A stretch of 64,000 nucleotides of DNA from the NCBI RefSeq assembly GCF_000425125.1, contig NZ_KE384307.1, positions 248,001 to 312,000 of the forward strand. The letters are read 5' to 3'. The DNA comes from Paenibacillus taiwanensis DSM 18679. GTDB lineage: Bacteria > Bacillota > Bacilli > Paenibacillales > Paenibacillaceae. Each line of letters opens with the position of its first letter. Position 1 is the stretch's first letter. Below, piece by piece: positions 18,592-28,248 of this stretch. The notes beneath the pieces are model-generated. The model was not told the DNA's origin. It did no database searches and was given only the letters and a program-made list of their open reading frames with translations. Both the position numbers and the translations under genes were made by a program.

Positions 18592-19665
18592 ATGACGCAA
18601 ACACAGTCAACGAAAGAACAAATAGATACCGGGTTTCACCGTCAGGGAACGATTCTTGCGATTGAAACAAGTTGTGATGAAACGGCTGTAGCCATCGTAC
18701 GTGATGGCCAAGAAGTGCTGGCGAATGTCGTGTCAAGTCAGATTGATGTGCACCGCAGATTTGGCGGCGTAGTACCGGAAATCGCATCTCGTAAACATGT
18801 GGAGACGATTACCGTCATGATTGAGCAAGCATTGGATCAAGCAGGATTGACACTTCGTGATCTGGATGCTATCGCAGTGACGCAAGGACCGGGGCTCGTC
18901 GGCGCGCTCCTCGTCGGTATTATGGCGGCCAAGTCGCTTGCATTAGCGTTAAACATTCCGTTAATCGGCACACATCATATTGCAGGTCACATATATGCCA
19001 ATCAGCTTGTAGCTAAGCTCGAATATCCATGTCTGGCTCTTGTGGTGTCTGGAGGACACACTGAACTGGTGCTTCTGGAGCGTGAAGGTCAATTCCGTAT
19101 TATAGGCCGGACTCGTGACGACGCAGTGGGCGAGGCATACGATAAAGTAGCACGTGCTGTGGGCTTTCCATACCCAGGTGGTCCTCACATGGATCGACTT
19201 GCGCTTGAAGCAGCGGAGGTCGTTACCCTGCCACGTGCTTGGCTGGAGCCTGACTCTTACGATTTTAGCTTTAGTGGTGTGAAGTCCGCTGTACTTAACG
19301 TGGTGAATCAGGCAAAGATGAAAGGTGAGCCTCCTATGCCAGCCGCAATCGCACGCGGGTTTCAGGAGTCCGTCATTGATGTACTCATTACGAAGGCGAT
19401 GCGTGCCATCAAGGAATACGGGGCAAAGCAGTTGCTCTTATGCGGCGGTGTAGCTGCTAACAGAGGCTTGCGTGCAGCACTCACTGAAAGATGTGCGTTG
19501 GAGCAAGTGCCGCTTGTCATTCCGCCATTTGAATATTGTACTGATAATGCGGCAATGATAGGTGCTGCTGGCTTCCTCAAATGGAAGCATCAGCAATTCG
19601 TCGGCTTGGATTTCACGGCGGAGCCGACTTTTTCGTTGGAGCAATGGTCGATCATGTCTTCCTGA
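18592..19665 (+). CDS. tsaD: tRNA t6A transferase TsaD
   Basis: TsaD transfers threonylcarbamoyl from the adenylate to tRNA A37. The 357-residue protein shows ILAIETSCDETAVAIV, the metal-binding IGTHHIAGHIYAN, VSGGHTELVL, the DDAVGEAYDKVARA block and LLCGGVAANRGLR. The ATG at 18592 follows the rimI stop by one base; an in-frame GTG at 18580 overlapping rimI is less likely. It is last gene of its group and convergent with the ABC-F gene, with a DnaA-box cluster between them. Confidence 0.95.
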   Translation: MTQTQSTKEQIDTGFHRQGTILAIETSCDETAVAIVRDGQEVLANVVSSQIDVHRRFGGVVPEIASRKHVETITVMIEQALDQAGLTLRDLDAIAVTQGPGLVGALLVGIMAAKSLALALNIPLIGTHHIAGHIYANQLVAKLEYPCLALVVSGGHTELVLLEREGQFRIIGRTRDDAVGEAYDKVARAVGFPYPGGPHMDRLALEAAEVVTLPRAWLEPDSYDFSFSGVKSAVLNVVNQAKMKGEPPMPAAIARGFQESVIDVLITKAMRAIKEYGAKQLLLCGGVAANRGLRAALTERCALEQVPLVIPPFEYCTDNAAMIGAAGFLKWKHQQFVGLDFTAEPTFSLEQWSIMSS

Positions 19666-19869
19666 GCAAGTGTGGAATTTACATGGCAAAATATGCGGAA
19701 GCCGAGTGGCTTATTCATCGGCCCGACATAAATGCTATGTTCCCAGTTTACTCAACTGTACTTGATAGCAGTGTAAAAGAGAAGCTTATTCCCGTACTCA
19801 TTTGAGGGTGAAGAGCTTCTCTTTTCTATTGTAAAATTTTAATTTCTAGTAAATGACATTCGAAAAGGT

Positions 19870-20108
19870 TGTGGATAAAAGTTATCCACATATTCAGCAT
19901 TGTAATGTGGAAAACGCTTACAATGCTTCTTATATAGGTTTTTGGTTTTTTCGGAAAAGGGGGATATTGTTTTCAGTTTTGAGTGTGGAAACTGTGGATA
20001 ATGTGTATAAGTCGGTGGATAAACTTGGATGGAGGGACGAAAGTCCTATAGTAATAAGGCATTTTTAGGGTGAAAAAGAGTAAAGAGTAAGTTTTTGTCT
20101 GTGGATAA
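19870..20108. promoter_or_regulatory. DnaA-box cluster
   Basis: Five perfect matches to the DnaA box TTATNCACA occur in 239 bases: TTATCCACA at 19882 (+), and reverse copies at 19870-19878, 19993-20001, 20002-20010 (TTATACACA) and 20100-20108. One-mismatch copies lie at 19906-19914 and 20014-20022. No dnaA or dnaN gene is near, so this is not oriC. From memory, B. subtilis has a DnaA-box cluster in its gcp(tsaD)-ydiF interval, which limits initiation by titrating DnaA. The gene context here is the same. Confidence 0.85.
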
Positions 20109-20157
20109 ATAAAATCGCGTAATGGAAACCGAATACAAATGTTTAGGAAAGAGAAAG

Positions 20158-20216
20158 GAGCCTGCCAGCATTAGACTTAGCTGCATTCGCAGATCCATCT
20201 GACAGCTAGCAGGCTC
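20158..20216 (-). terminator. terminator of the ABC-F gene
   Basis: GAGCCTGC / GCAGGCTC outer stem with further inner pairing around a long loop. On the minus strand it is followed by a T-rich tract (CTTTCTCTTTCC). Placed 32 bases past the gene's stop. Confidence 0.6.
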
Positions 20217-20247
20217 TTCATGTCTTCTCAGAACAGTTTCTATGTCC

Positions 20248-22218
20248 CTATTGTTCCATGTTTGCTTCCCATTCTTCATATGCAGCTTCTAGTTTCACTT
20301 TGTGCTCATCAATCTGTTGTTGAATAGCTTGCACACGAACATAATCGTTATACACTTCGGGATCGGTAAGCAGTGTTTCTTGTTCTTCAATAAACGTTTC
20401 CCATTGTGCAATCTGGACTTCAATCTGTTCCAGGCGGCGCAGACGCGCCCGTTCTTCACGTTTGGCTTGCTTCTCCTGCTCAAATTGTGAAGCGCCCCGA
20501 GCATCTGCTGCTTGGGGAGAAGCTGTATTTAGAGATGCCGGTTTAGATGCTCCGGCAGTTGTAGACATAGCCTGCGAAGTACGCATTTCAATGTCCTCTT
20601 CCAGTTCCTGCTTCTTCGCCGTATAATCATCATAATTGCCCAAGTAGGATGTCATGCCATCAGGTGCCAGCTCTACAATCCGTTCGGCCATTTTGTTTAG
20701 GAAATAACGGTCATGGGAAATAAATAGCAATGTGCCTTCATATTCCATCAAGGCAGATTCCAATACTTCTTTACTGAACAAATCCAAATGGTTGGTTGGC
20801 TCATCGAGTATGAGCATATTGGCATCTTGCAGCATGAGCTTGGCTAGTGCAACCCGTGCTTTTTCCCCGCCGCTCAGCGTACTGACCTTCTTTTGTACAT
20901 CGTCACCGCTAAAAAGGAAGCTGCCCAGTACGGTGCGTATACGAACTTCTTCCATATGAGGGTACTCATTCCATAGCTCTTCTAGCACCGTATGGTTAGG
21001 ATTAAGAGTAGTCTGTTCTTGATCGTAGTATCCAATCATGACATGGGTACCCCAGTTAATGGTGCCGGATGTTAAGGTATGCTTCTCAATTAAGGCTTTG
21101 AGCAAGGTTGATTTTCCAACCCCGTTTGGCCCAATGAGCGCCACCATTTCACCACGATTGAGATCCAAGTTCGCTTGTTGGAACAATGGAGGACTATTCT
21201 CGTAGGAAAAAGAGGCGTCACGTACACGCAGAACGTCTTTGCCGCTTGGTCTTGCAATTTCAAAGGAGAAACGGGCTCTTTTCAGCTCACCAAGTGGTCT
21301 TTCGATACGTTCCATCTTCTCTAGTGTTTTGCGTCGGCTTTGGGCTCGTTTGGTCGTTGAGGCCCGCACGAGGTTGCGCCGGACAAAATCCTCAAGCTTG
21401 GCGATTTCGTCTTGCTGCTTCTCGTACAGCTTCATGACTTGCTCATACTCAGCGGCCTTTAGCTCCATATACTTGGTATAATTGCCGGAATATCGTTTGG
21501 CTTGATGCCGTTCAATTTCTACAATTGAGGTAACCATCGCATCCAAGAAATAGCGGTCATGGGATACGACAAGCACGGCGCCAGGATAGGAGCGCAAGTA
21601 TTGCTCAAGCCACGTTAATGTATCAATATCCAAATGGTTAGTAGGCTCATCAAGAAGCAACAGATCGGGCTGTTGCAGCAGCATTTTGGCTAGCGCCAGA
21701 CGCGTCTTCTGCCCGCCGCTTAACGTATGAATTGACGTGGTGTGATCTGTTCCGCCAAATCCCATGCCGTGTAATATGCCGCGTACCTTTGCTTCCATCG
21801 CGTACCCGCCCTGTTCGCGAAACCAGTCGGAACGCACGGAATAGCGGTGCAGCGTCTCTTCGTAACGGACAGCATCCTCCGCCAGTGCTGGATCTGCAAT
21901 TTGCTGCTCCAGATCACGTAATTCCTGTTCAGCGTCGGTCAAATGGGAGAAGACAAGCATCATTTCATCCCAGATTGACCGATCGGATTGCAGACCGCTA
22001 TTTTGAGCCAAGTATCCCATCTTTGTTTCTTTGGCTCGGTAGATGGTGCCAGCGTCAGCCGAAAGCTCGCCAGCAATAATTTGCAGCAAGGTTGACTTGC
22101 CTGCACCGTTCACACCTACAAGACCGATCCGCTCTTTGTCGTTCATATGAAACGTTATATTGGATAAGACGGGGGTTATCCCGTAATTTTTATTTATGCC
22201 GTTTACCTGCAGCAGCAT
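20248..22218 (-). CDS. ABC-F family ATPase (YdiF-like)
   Basis: A 656-residue soluble protein with two ABC domains and no membrane part, as in the ABC-F translation factors. Domain 1 has GVNGAGKSTLLQ and LSGGQKTRLALAKMLL; domain 2 has GPNGVGKSTLLK and LSGGEKARVALAKLML. A linker between them (AAEYEQVMKLYEKQQDE onward) would reach into the ribosomal E site. A C-terminal coiled coil (about residues 570-650) is also present. The position next to tsaD matches B. subtilis ydiF. Its role is in ribosome rescue or translation control, not transport. Confidence 0.93.
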   Translation of the reverse strand: MLLQVNGINKNYGITPVLSNITFHMNDKERIGLVGVNGAGKSTLLQIIAGELSADAGTIYRAKETKMGYLAQNSGLQSDRSIWDEMMLVFSHLTDAEQELRDLEQQIADPALAEDAVRYEETLHRYSVRSDWFREQGGYAMEAKVRGILHGMGFGGTDHTTSIHTLSGGQKTRLALAKMLLQQPDLLLLDEPTNHLDIDTLTWLEQYLRSYPGAVLVVSHDRYFLDAMVTSIVEIERHQAKRYSGNYTKYMELKAAEYEQVMKLYEKQQDEIAKLEDFVRRNLVRASTTKRAQSRRKTLEKMERIERPLGELKRARFSFEIARPSGKDVLRVRDASFSYENSPPLFQQANLDLNRGEMVALIGPNGVGKSTLLKALIEKHTLTSGTINWGTHVMIGYYDQEQTTLNPNHTVLEELWNEYPHMEEVRIRTVLGSFLFSGDDVQKKVSTLSGGEKARVALAKLMLQDANMLILDEPTNHLDLFSKEVLESALMEYEGTLLFISHDRYFLNKMAERIVELAPDGMTSYLGNYDDYTAKKQELEEDIEMRTSQAMSTTAGASKPASLNTASPQAADARGASQFEQEKQAKREERARLRRLEQIEVQIAQWETFIEEQETLLTDPEVYNDYVRVQAIQQQIDEHKVKLEAAYEEWEANMEQ

Positions 22219-22413
22219 TCAAATCTCCTCCATGTTGGACAAACTATTCTTAGTTTACATGAAAATAGGAGGAAGTGCGACGTTATCCGAATCATTATGA
22301 CCGCAATAGTAGCAGGAAGGCAGTAACGATGGTACACTAAAAGTTGAAAATGATGAAAATGTATGAAAAGTACTGAACGATTTGAGCCTATTGCAAGGAA
22401 ATGGGGGACGTTC

Positions 22414-23109
22414 ATGGAATATAATCAACAGCAAGGTGATTACACCACCAAACAGCAGCTTAGGACGCTGCTAAAGCAGCGGCGTCGGGCAGTTGCAACT
22501 CATCATTGGGAAGTGGCTAGTTCTAAAGCTTGCAGCTTGGCAATCCCAATCATTGATCAAATACGATGCCAACTGGATCATCCACTTACTGTATTGGCTT
22601 ATATGCCCTTTGCAAGTGAACTGGATACGCGGCCGCTGCTAACAGATTTAAGAAATAAAGGGGATCATGTTTATATTCCACTTACACATCGGGAAGACGT
22701 CAGTATGACTTGGCATGAATGGCATGATCATACTTCAATGAAGCAAGGGGCGTTTGGCATTTTGGAGCCTTCCAATGTTGCCCCGCTGCAAGCAGAGTCA
22801 TGGGGGAAGATTGATGTGATTTTGGTTCCTGGGGTTGCTTTTGATCGTCAAGGCGGTAGACTAGGCATGGGTGCAGGATATTATGACCGGTTTTGGTCAC
22901 AGTTATGTGAAGTCTCGTCGCTTGAGGCTATAACGACTGTCGAGTTGGGTGATGAGCACTTGAAGAAGCAGTGCAGTCGGCCTGTGCGGATTAGCTTGCT
23001 TTATAATTGGCAGCTTATAGAGGCGGTACCGATGGAATCGCATGACATGAGAGTAGACGTGCTCGTACACGAGGACGAAATTGTATATACGACAGGGCAA
23101 ATGGATTAA
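22414..23109 (+). CDS. 5-formyltetrahydrofolate cyclo-ligase
   Basis: A 231-residue MTHFS enzyme, converting 5-formyl-THF to 5,10-methenyl-THF with ATP. The family signature is GGRLGMGAGYYDRF near residues 150-165, preceded by DVILVPGVAFD. The N-terminal TKQQLRTLLKQRRRAV also fits. The ATG at 22414 follows GGGGGA and is chosen over an ATG 17 codons earlier. It is divergent from the ABC-F gene and directly upstream of moaC. Confidence 0.92.
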   Translation: MEYNQQQGDYTTKQQLRTLLKQRRRAVATHHWEVASSKACSLAIPIIDQIRCQLDHPLTVLAYMPFASELDTRPLLTDLRNKGDHVYIPLTHREDVSMTWHEWHDHTSMKQGAFGILEPSNVAPLQAESWGKIDVILVPGVAFDRQGGRLGMGAGYYDRFWSQLCEVSSLEAITTVELGDEHLKKQCSRPVRISLLYNWQLIEAVPMESHDMRVDVLVHEDEIVYTTGQMD

Positions 23110-23139
23110 CGACGAGAAGGGAAAAGGAGGAACTTGATA

Positions 23140-23616
23140 ATGGCTGATCCACTATCACATTTTAATGAAGAAGGCCGTGCACGTATGGTGGACGTGTCAG
23201 ACAAAGAAGTGTCAAAGCGGACTGCTGTTGCACGTTCTTCCGTAACGATGCACACGGATACGTTGCAGCGTATTAAGCAGGGACAAGTCCAGAAGGGTGA
23301 CGTCTTGGCCGTTGCTCAGGTTGCAGGTATTATGGCGGCCAAAAATACAGCACAATGGATACCGATGTGTCATCCCTTGATGCTGACAGGTATTAATATT
23401 TTATTTAGCGACAACGATGATGATACACTATACATTGAGGCTGAAGTGAAGACGACAGGCAAGACTGGCGTTGAAATGGAAGCCCTTACGGCTGCTTCAG
23501 CAGCGGCGCTAACCATATATGATATGTGTAAGGCGATGCAGAAGGATATGATCATAGGTGCTACGTATCTAGTGATGAAAAGCGGCGGACAGCATGGAGA
23601 TTATACAATCGGCTAG
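23140..23616 (+). CDS. moaC: cyclic pyranopterin monophosphate synthase MoaC
   Basis: MoaC makes cyclic pyranopterin monophosphate, the second product in molybdenum cofactor synthesis. The 158-residue protein carries [37 protein letters not shown], the catalytic [10 protein letters not shown] segment and [11 protein letters not shown]. The ATG at 23140 follows AAAGGAGGAA. It lies 30 bases after the MTHFS gene and 63 before moaB, so the genes probably share an mRNA. Confidence 0.95.
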   Translation: MADPLSHFNEEGRARMVDVSDKEVSKRTAVARSSVTMHTDTLQRIKQGQVQKGDVLAVAQVAGIMAAKNTAQWIPMCHPLMLTGINILFSDNDDDTLYIEAEVKTTGKTGVEMEALTAASAAALTIYDMCKAMQKDMIIGATYLVMKSGGQHGDYTIG

Positions 23617-23679
23617 ATGATAAGTGGAATCTATTCATGAGTGACTATAAAGGGTTAACGATTGAAGGGAGGAAGAGAC

Positions 23680-24171
23680 ATGAGTTGGAAAGTGGCGATA
23701 CTAACAGCTAGCGATAAGGGCTCGCGTGGTGAACGAGAGGACACAAGTGCCCAAGTGATTCGTGAGCTGGTAGAAGAAGAGATTGGGGGTATCATCGTTG
23801 AATATCGGATCGTTCCTGATGAGTTGAACGACATTACAGCTTCGCTAATCGAGATGGCTGACTATTTTCAAGCAGATCTCATCCTGACAACTGGGGGGAC
23901 AGGTCTTGCACCACGAGACGTGACGCCGGAAGCTACGCTTAAGGTTGTAGATCGTATCGTCCCTGGGATCGCAGAAGCGATGAGAGCAGCGTCGATGCTA
24001 AAGACTAGACGTGCGATGTTGTCACGAGGAGTATGCGGAATTCGGAACCGGACACTCATCATTAATTTGCCTGGAAGTCCGAAAGGGGTTCATGACAATT
24101 TAATGGCGGTCATTGATCAATTGCCACATGCACTGGAAGTAGCCAGCGGAAGGTACCATGATCACGAATAG
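23680..24171 (+). CDS. moaB: molybdenum cofactor protein MoaB/Mog family
   Basis: A 163-residue MogA/MoaB-family enzyme, adenylating molybdopterin before metal insertion. It has VAILTASDKGSRGEREDTS, the TTGGTGLAPRDVTPEAT loop that binds molybdopterin, and LIINLPGSPKGVHDNL. The ATG at 23680 follows GGGAGGAAG. It lies downstream of moaC and upstream of tatA-tatC, a sensible arrangement because many molybdoenzymes leave the cell by the Tat pathway. Confidence 0.93.
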   Translation: MSWKVAILTASDKGSRGEREDTSAQVIRELVEEEIGGIIVEYRIVPDELNDITASLIEMADYFQADLILTTGGTGLAPRDVTPEATLKVVDRIVPGIAEAMRAASMLKTRRAMLSRGVCGIRNRTLIINLPGSPKGVHDNLMAVIDQLPHALEVASGRYHDHE

Positions 24172-24249
24172 ATAGGTCGGTTTTTCAATTTTTTTCAAAT
24201 TATATTCATAAAGTTGTGACACTTCTTGGTATTTTGCGGGGTAGTGTTA

Positions 24250-24266
24250 TGATATGATCTATATCA
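24250..24266. promoter_or_regulatory. possible operator before tatA
   Basis: TGATAT-gatct-ATATCA is a 6-bp inverted repeat about 45 bases before the tatA start. A plausible -10 (TATGAT) overlaps it. The spacing suits an operator, but I cannot assign a regulator. Confidence 0.3.
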
Positions 24267-24310
24267 CAGTCCATAGGTGTATGGCGTGAATCGAAAGGAG
24301 CAGATTCAAC

Positions 24311-24622
24311 ATGAGTGGTATTGGAGTACCGGGAATTATATTACTTCTGATCTTGGCTCTCTTATTATTCGGGCCGAACAAGCTGCCGGAGCTTGGCCGT
24401 GCGTTCGGACGCACATTGCGTGAATTTAAGGCAGGCGCACGGGATATTATGGGTGATGGCGATGAGACGAATTCGTCCAACAACCGCAAGGATATTACCC
24501 CTGTCGCTTCTTCGCCTGTTCAAACACCAACGCCGCAAGTTTCCCAAACCGCAGTACCACAGCCTGCGCCAACTACTGAGGTTGTAACTCCAGTTGAACC
24601 GTCACGTCGTTTACCGGAATAG
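24311..24622 (+). CDS. tatA: twin-arginine translocase TatA
   Basis: A 103-residue TatA/E: a short outside segment, one membrane helix (IILLLILALLLFGPNKLPEL, ending in the conserved F-G-P hinge), then the amphipathic helix LGRAFGRTLREFKAGA. A Pro/Thr-rich tail follows (about residues 62-103). TatA forms the pore of the Tat export pathway for folded proteins. It precedes tatC by 92 bases. Confidence 0.95.
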   Translation: MSGIGVPGIILLLILALLLFGPNKLPELGRAFGRTLREFKAGARDIMGDGDETNSSNNRKDITPVASSPVQTPTPQVSQTAVPQPAPTTEVVTPVEPSRRLPE

Positions 24623-24714
24623 CCTGCTTCTCATGCCATCTATAGTGTCGCGTGCCGACCGAAGATGCGGGGGCATAAGCGAACATATTTTGCAAGGAAC
24701 AGGTTGGTGTAAGC

Positions 24715-25509
24715 ATGTCGCAGTCGGATGAACAAATGTCGATCATAGAGCATATTACCGAGTTGCGTAAGCGAATTATATATGTATTAATTGTGCTTGT
24801 TGTAGGTCTGGTCGGCGGTTTTTTTGCGGCTGATCCCATTTACAAGTATTTGATTTCAAGACCCCCTGCAAATGGATTTGCTTTTCATAGCTTTTCGTTG
24901 TGGGACGGGGTTGGCATTTATATGAAGATAGCTGTTATTATCGCGATTGCGTTGACCTTGCCATGTACCCTTTATCAAGTATGGGCGTTTGTCAGCCCGG
25001 GGTTAAAGCCTGTAGAGCGCAGAGCGACAGTGAAGTATATTCCGTACGTGTTTATTTTGTTTTTGTGCGGGCTATCGTTTGCTTATTTTATAGTGTTTCC
25101 GATGGCATTTGAGTTTACTTCCAACATTAATCGATATTTAAATTTGCAAGAGACCTATGGGATTACACAGTATTTAAGTTTTATGTTTAATATATTGCTG
25201 CCAATGGCGCTGCTGTTTGAGCTTCCGCTCGTCATTATGTTTTTGACGGCCATTCGCCTGCTAAACCCGATTCGTCTGCGGAAGATGCGTCGATTTGCTT
25301 ATTTTATTCTGGTGTTTCTAGGTATTACCCTGTCGCCGCCGGATTTTATTTCAGACTTTCTGGTGTCGATCCCACTGCTTATTCTGTATGAATTCAGTGT
25401 GTTCCTGTCTGCCTTTATATACCGTAAGCAATTGGCACGGCAGCAAGAGTGGGAGCAGCAGTTCGAGGAAGAACAGGTCGCGGATGCTTCTGCTTCTTCT
25501 GGATCATAG
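24715..25509 (+). CDS. tatC: twin-arginine translocase TatC
   Basis: A 264-residue membrane protein with six predicted helices. It starts with MSIIEHITELRKRIIYV, the conserved TatC N-terminus that takes part in twin-arginine recognition. Helix-loop features FVSPGLKPVERR and ITLSPPDFISDFLVSIPL are family hallmarks. It binds Tat substrates and works with TatA. The C-terminus is a charged tail (QEWEQQFEEEQ). Confidence 0.95.
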   Translation: MSQSDEQMSIIEHITELRKRIIYVLIVLVVGLVGGFFAADPIYKYLISRPPANGFAFHSFSLWDGVGIYMKIAVIIAIALTLPCTLYQVWAFVSPGLKPVERRATVKYIPYVFILFLCGLSFAYFIVFPMAFEFTSNINRYLNLQETYGITQYLSFMFNILLPMALLFELPLVIMFLTAIRLLNPIRLRKMRRFAYFILVFLGITLSPPDFISDFLVSIPLLILYEFSVFLSAFIYRKQLARQQEWEQQFEEEQVADASASSGS

Positions 25510-25549
25510 ACTCAAGCAAGTTACAGTTTCATAGCGTATTCGTCTGGAG

Positions 25550-25606
25550 ATGCAGTTCCGGCTCATGCATAAATGTATATATGTATGAGCGGAAACTGCA
25601 TTTTTT
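25550..25606 (+). terminator. terminator after tatC
   Basis: Long, slightly imperfect stem (ATGCAGTTCCGGCTCATGCAT against ATGTATGAGCGGAAACTGCAT) followed by TTTTTT. Confidence 0.9.
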
Positions 25607-25698
25607 GTTGAAATGGACAGGCATGCGGTGAGGGCTTGTCGAAAGAATGCTGTCGTAAAGTAATTAGCCTGAATCTGAAGTTTTTACGTTAAAACCAC

Positions 25699-25727
25699 TT
25701 GCAAAACGATACTAAAATCAGTATCAT
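25699..25727 (+). promoter_or_regulatory. groES-groEL promoter
   Basis: TTGCAA at 25699-25704 and TATCAT at 25722-25727, spacer 17 bases, immediately upstream of the CIRCE element. Confidence 0.6.
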
Positions 25728-25738
25728 ATAAATTGTTA

Positions 25739-25765
25739 TTAGCACTAACCACATTCGAGTGCTAA
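25739..25765 (+). promoter_or_regulatory. CIRCE element before groES
   Basis: TTAGCACTA, nine bases, GAGTGCTAA: one mismatch (last base of the left arm) to the HrcA operator consensus. It places groES-groEL under HrcA, as in other Bacillales. Confidence 0.93.
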
Positions 25766-25855
25766 TAATCAGGTAATTCGTTTTTTAGGAACTACATAGC
25801 TTACGCTGTGAGTTCCATACCATAATCACTCTTGTTTAAAGGAGGCTATTTTTTC

Positions 25856-26137
25856 ATGATCAAACCTTTAGGAGAACGCGTATTAATCGAGACCATTGCT
25901 AAGGAGGAAACGACTGCTTTCGGTATCGTATTGCCTGACACAGCAAAGGAAAAGCCACAAGAAGGTAAAGTAATTGCTGTAGGTAATGGCGTATGGAAAG
26001 ACGGCCAACGTATTCCGCTCGACATTAAAGAAGGTGACCGCGTAATTTTCTCAAAATATGCGGGTACAGAAATCAAATTCGAAGGTAAAGAATATTTGAT
26101 TATGAAGGAAAGCGACATTCACGCGATCGTTGGTTAA
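25856..26137 (+). CDS. groS: co-chaperonin GroES
   Basis: A 93-residue Hsp10, the lid of the GroEL chamber. It has [11 protein letters not shown] at the N-terminus, the mobile loop around [12 protein letters not shown], and ends with [14 protein letters not shown]. The ATG at 25856 follows AAAGGAGG by about 8 bases; an upstream in-frame start at 25832 lacks support. It is followed by groEL after 114 bases. Confidence 0.97.
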   Translation: MIKPLGERVLIETIAKEETTAFGIVLPDTAKEKPQEGKVIAVGNGVWKDGQRIPLDIKEGDRVIFSKYAGTEIKFEGKEYLIMKESDIHAIVG

Positions 26138-26218
26138 TCGCCTGATCCAGCTTACGCTATAGCTACTACTTGTAGATGCCGCCTGTGTGCGGATTTGAAC
26201 GCTGAATAGATGACTTAA

Positions 26219-27883
<1,665 letters not shown>

Positions 27884-28248
27884 TATAGGCTAAAAAGCCT
27901 TATTCATCAGGGGTTTTCGTGAGACTAGACGCCCTTTGACCACATAAGGAAAACAAGGGCTATCTTCTGGAATCAATATATTCCGAAGATGGCCCTTGTT
28001 TCTTATGCCAAAGAAATATTTGTGAATCGATTAGGAAATAATTGACTTAAATTCGAAAATAGTATACATTGGTATTGTAATTAAAAATCATTAGTCGATA
28101 TTTCGTTCTTAAGCAGTTGGCTGACCGCCAGCAACCTAAAAAGTGCGAATGTCACGTTACATCATAAATTACCCAACCTCGGGTTTTTAGGTGAACGTAC
28201 ATTTCCTTTTTGGAGATGTATGGTCGACTAAAAACAGGGGATTTTTTT
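27884..28248. other. intergenic region at the left edge of the accessory island
   Basis: 365 bases. The groEL terminator lies at 27952-28000. After it the sequence turns AT-rich. I see no gene and no obvious attachment-site repeat. Confidence 0.5.
27952..28000 (+). terminator. terminator after groEL
   Basis: Long stem: AACAAGGGC-TATCTTC-TGGAAT pairs with ATTCC-GAAGAT-GGCCCTTGTT with few mismatches. A short T-rich run follows. Confidence 0.8.

Larger units (their letters stand above)
19666..20247. other. long intergenic region between tsaD and the ABC-F gene
   Basis: 582 bases without a convincing gene. It contains the DnaA-box cluster (19870-20108) and the terminator of the ABC-F gene (20158-20216). 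Short open frames here use atypical codons and lack ribosome binding sites. Confidence 0.6.
25510..25855. other. intergenic region between tatC and groES
   Basis: 346 bases holding the tatC terminator, then the groES promoter and CIRCE operator. Otherwise I see no gene. Confidence 0.7.

Noticed and set aside
19870-20108. Considered as the chromosomal origin because of the DnaA boxes
   Set aside because: No dnaA, dnaN, rpmH or AT-rich unwinding element nearby; the neighbours are tsaD and an ABC-F gene.
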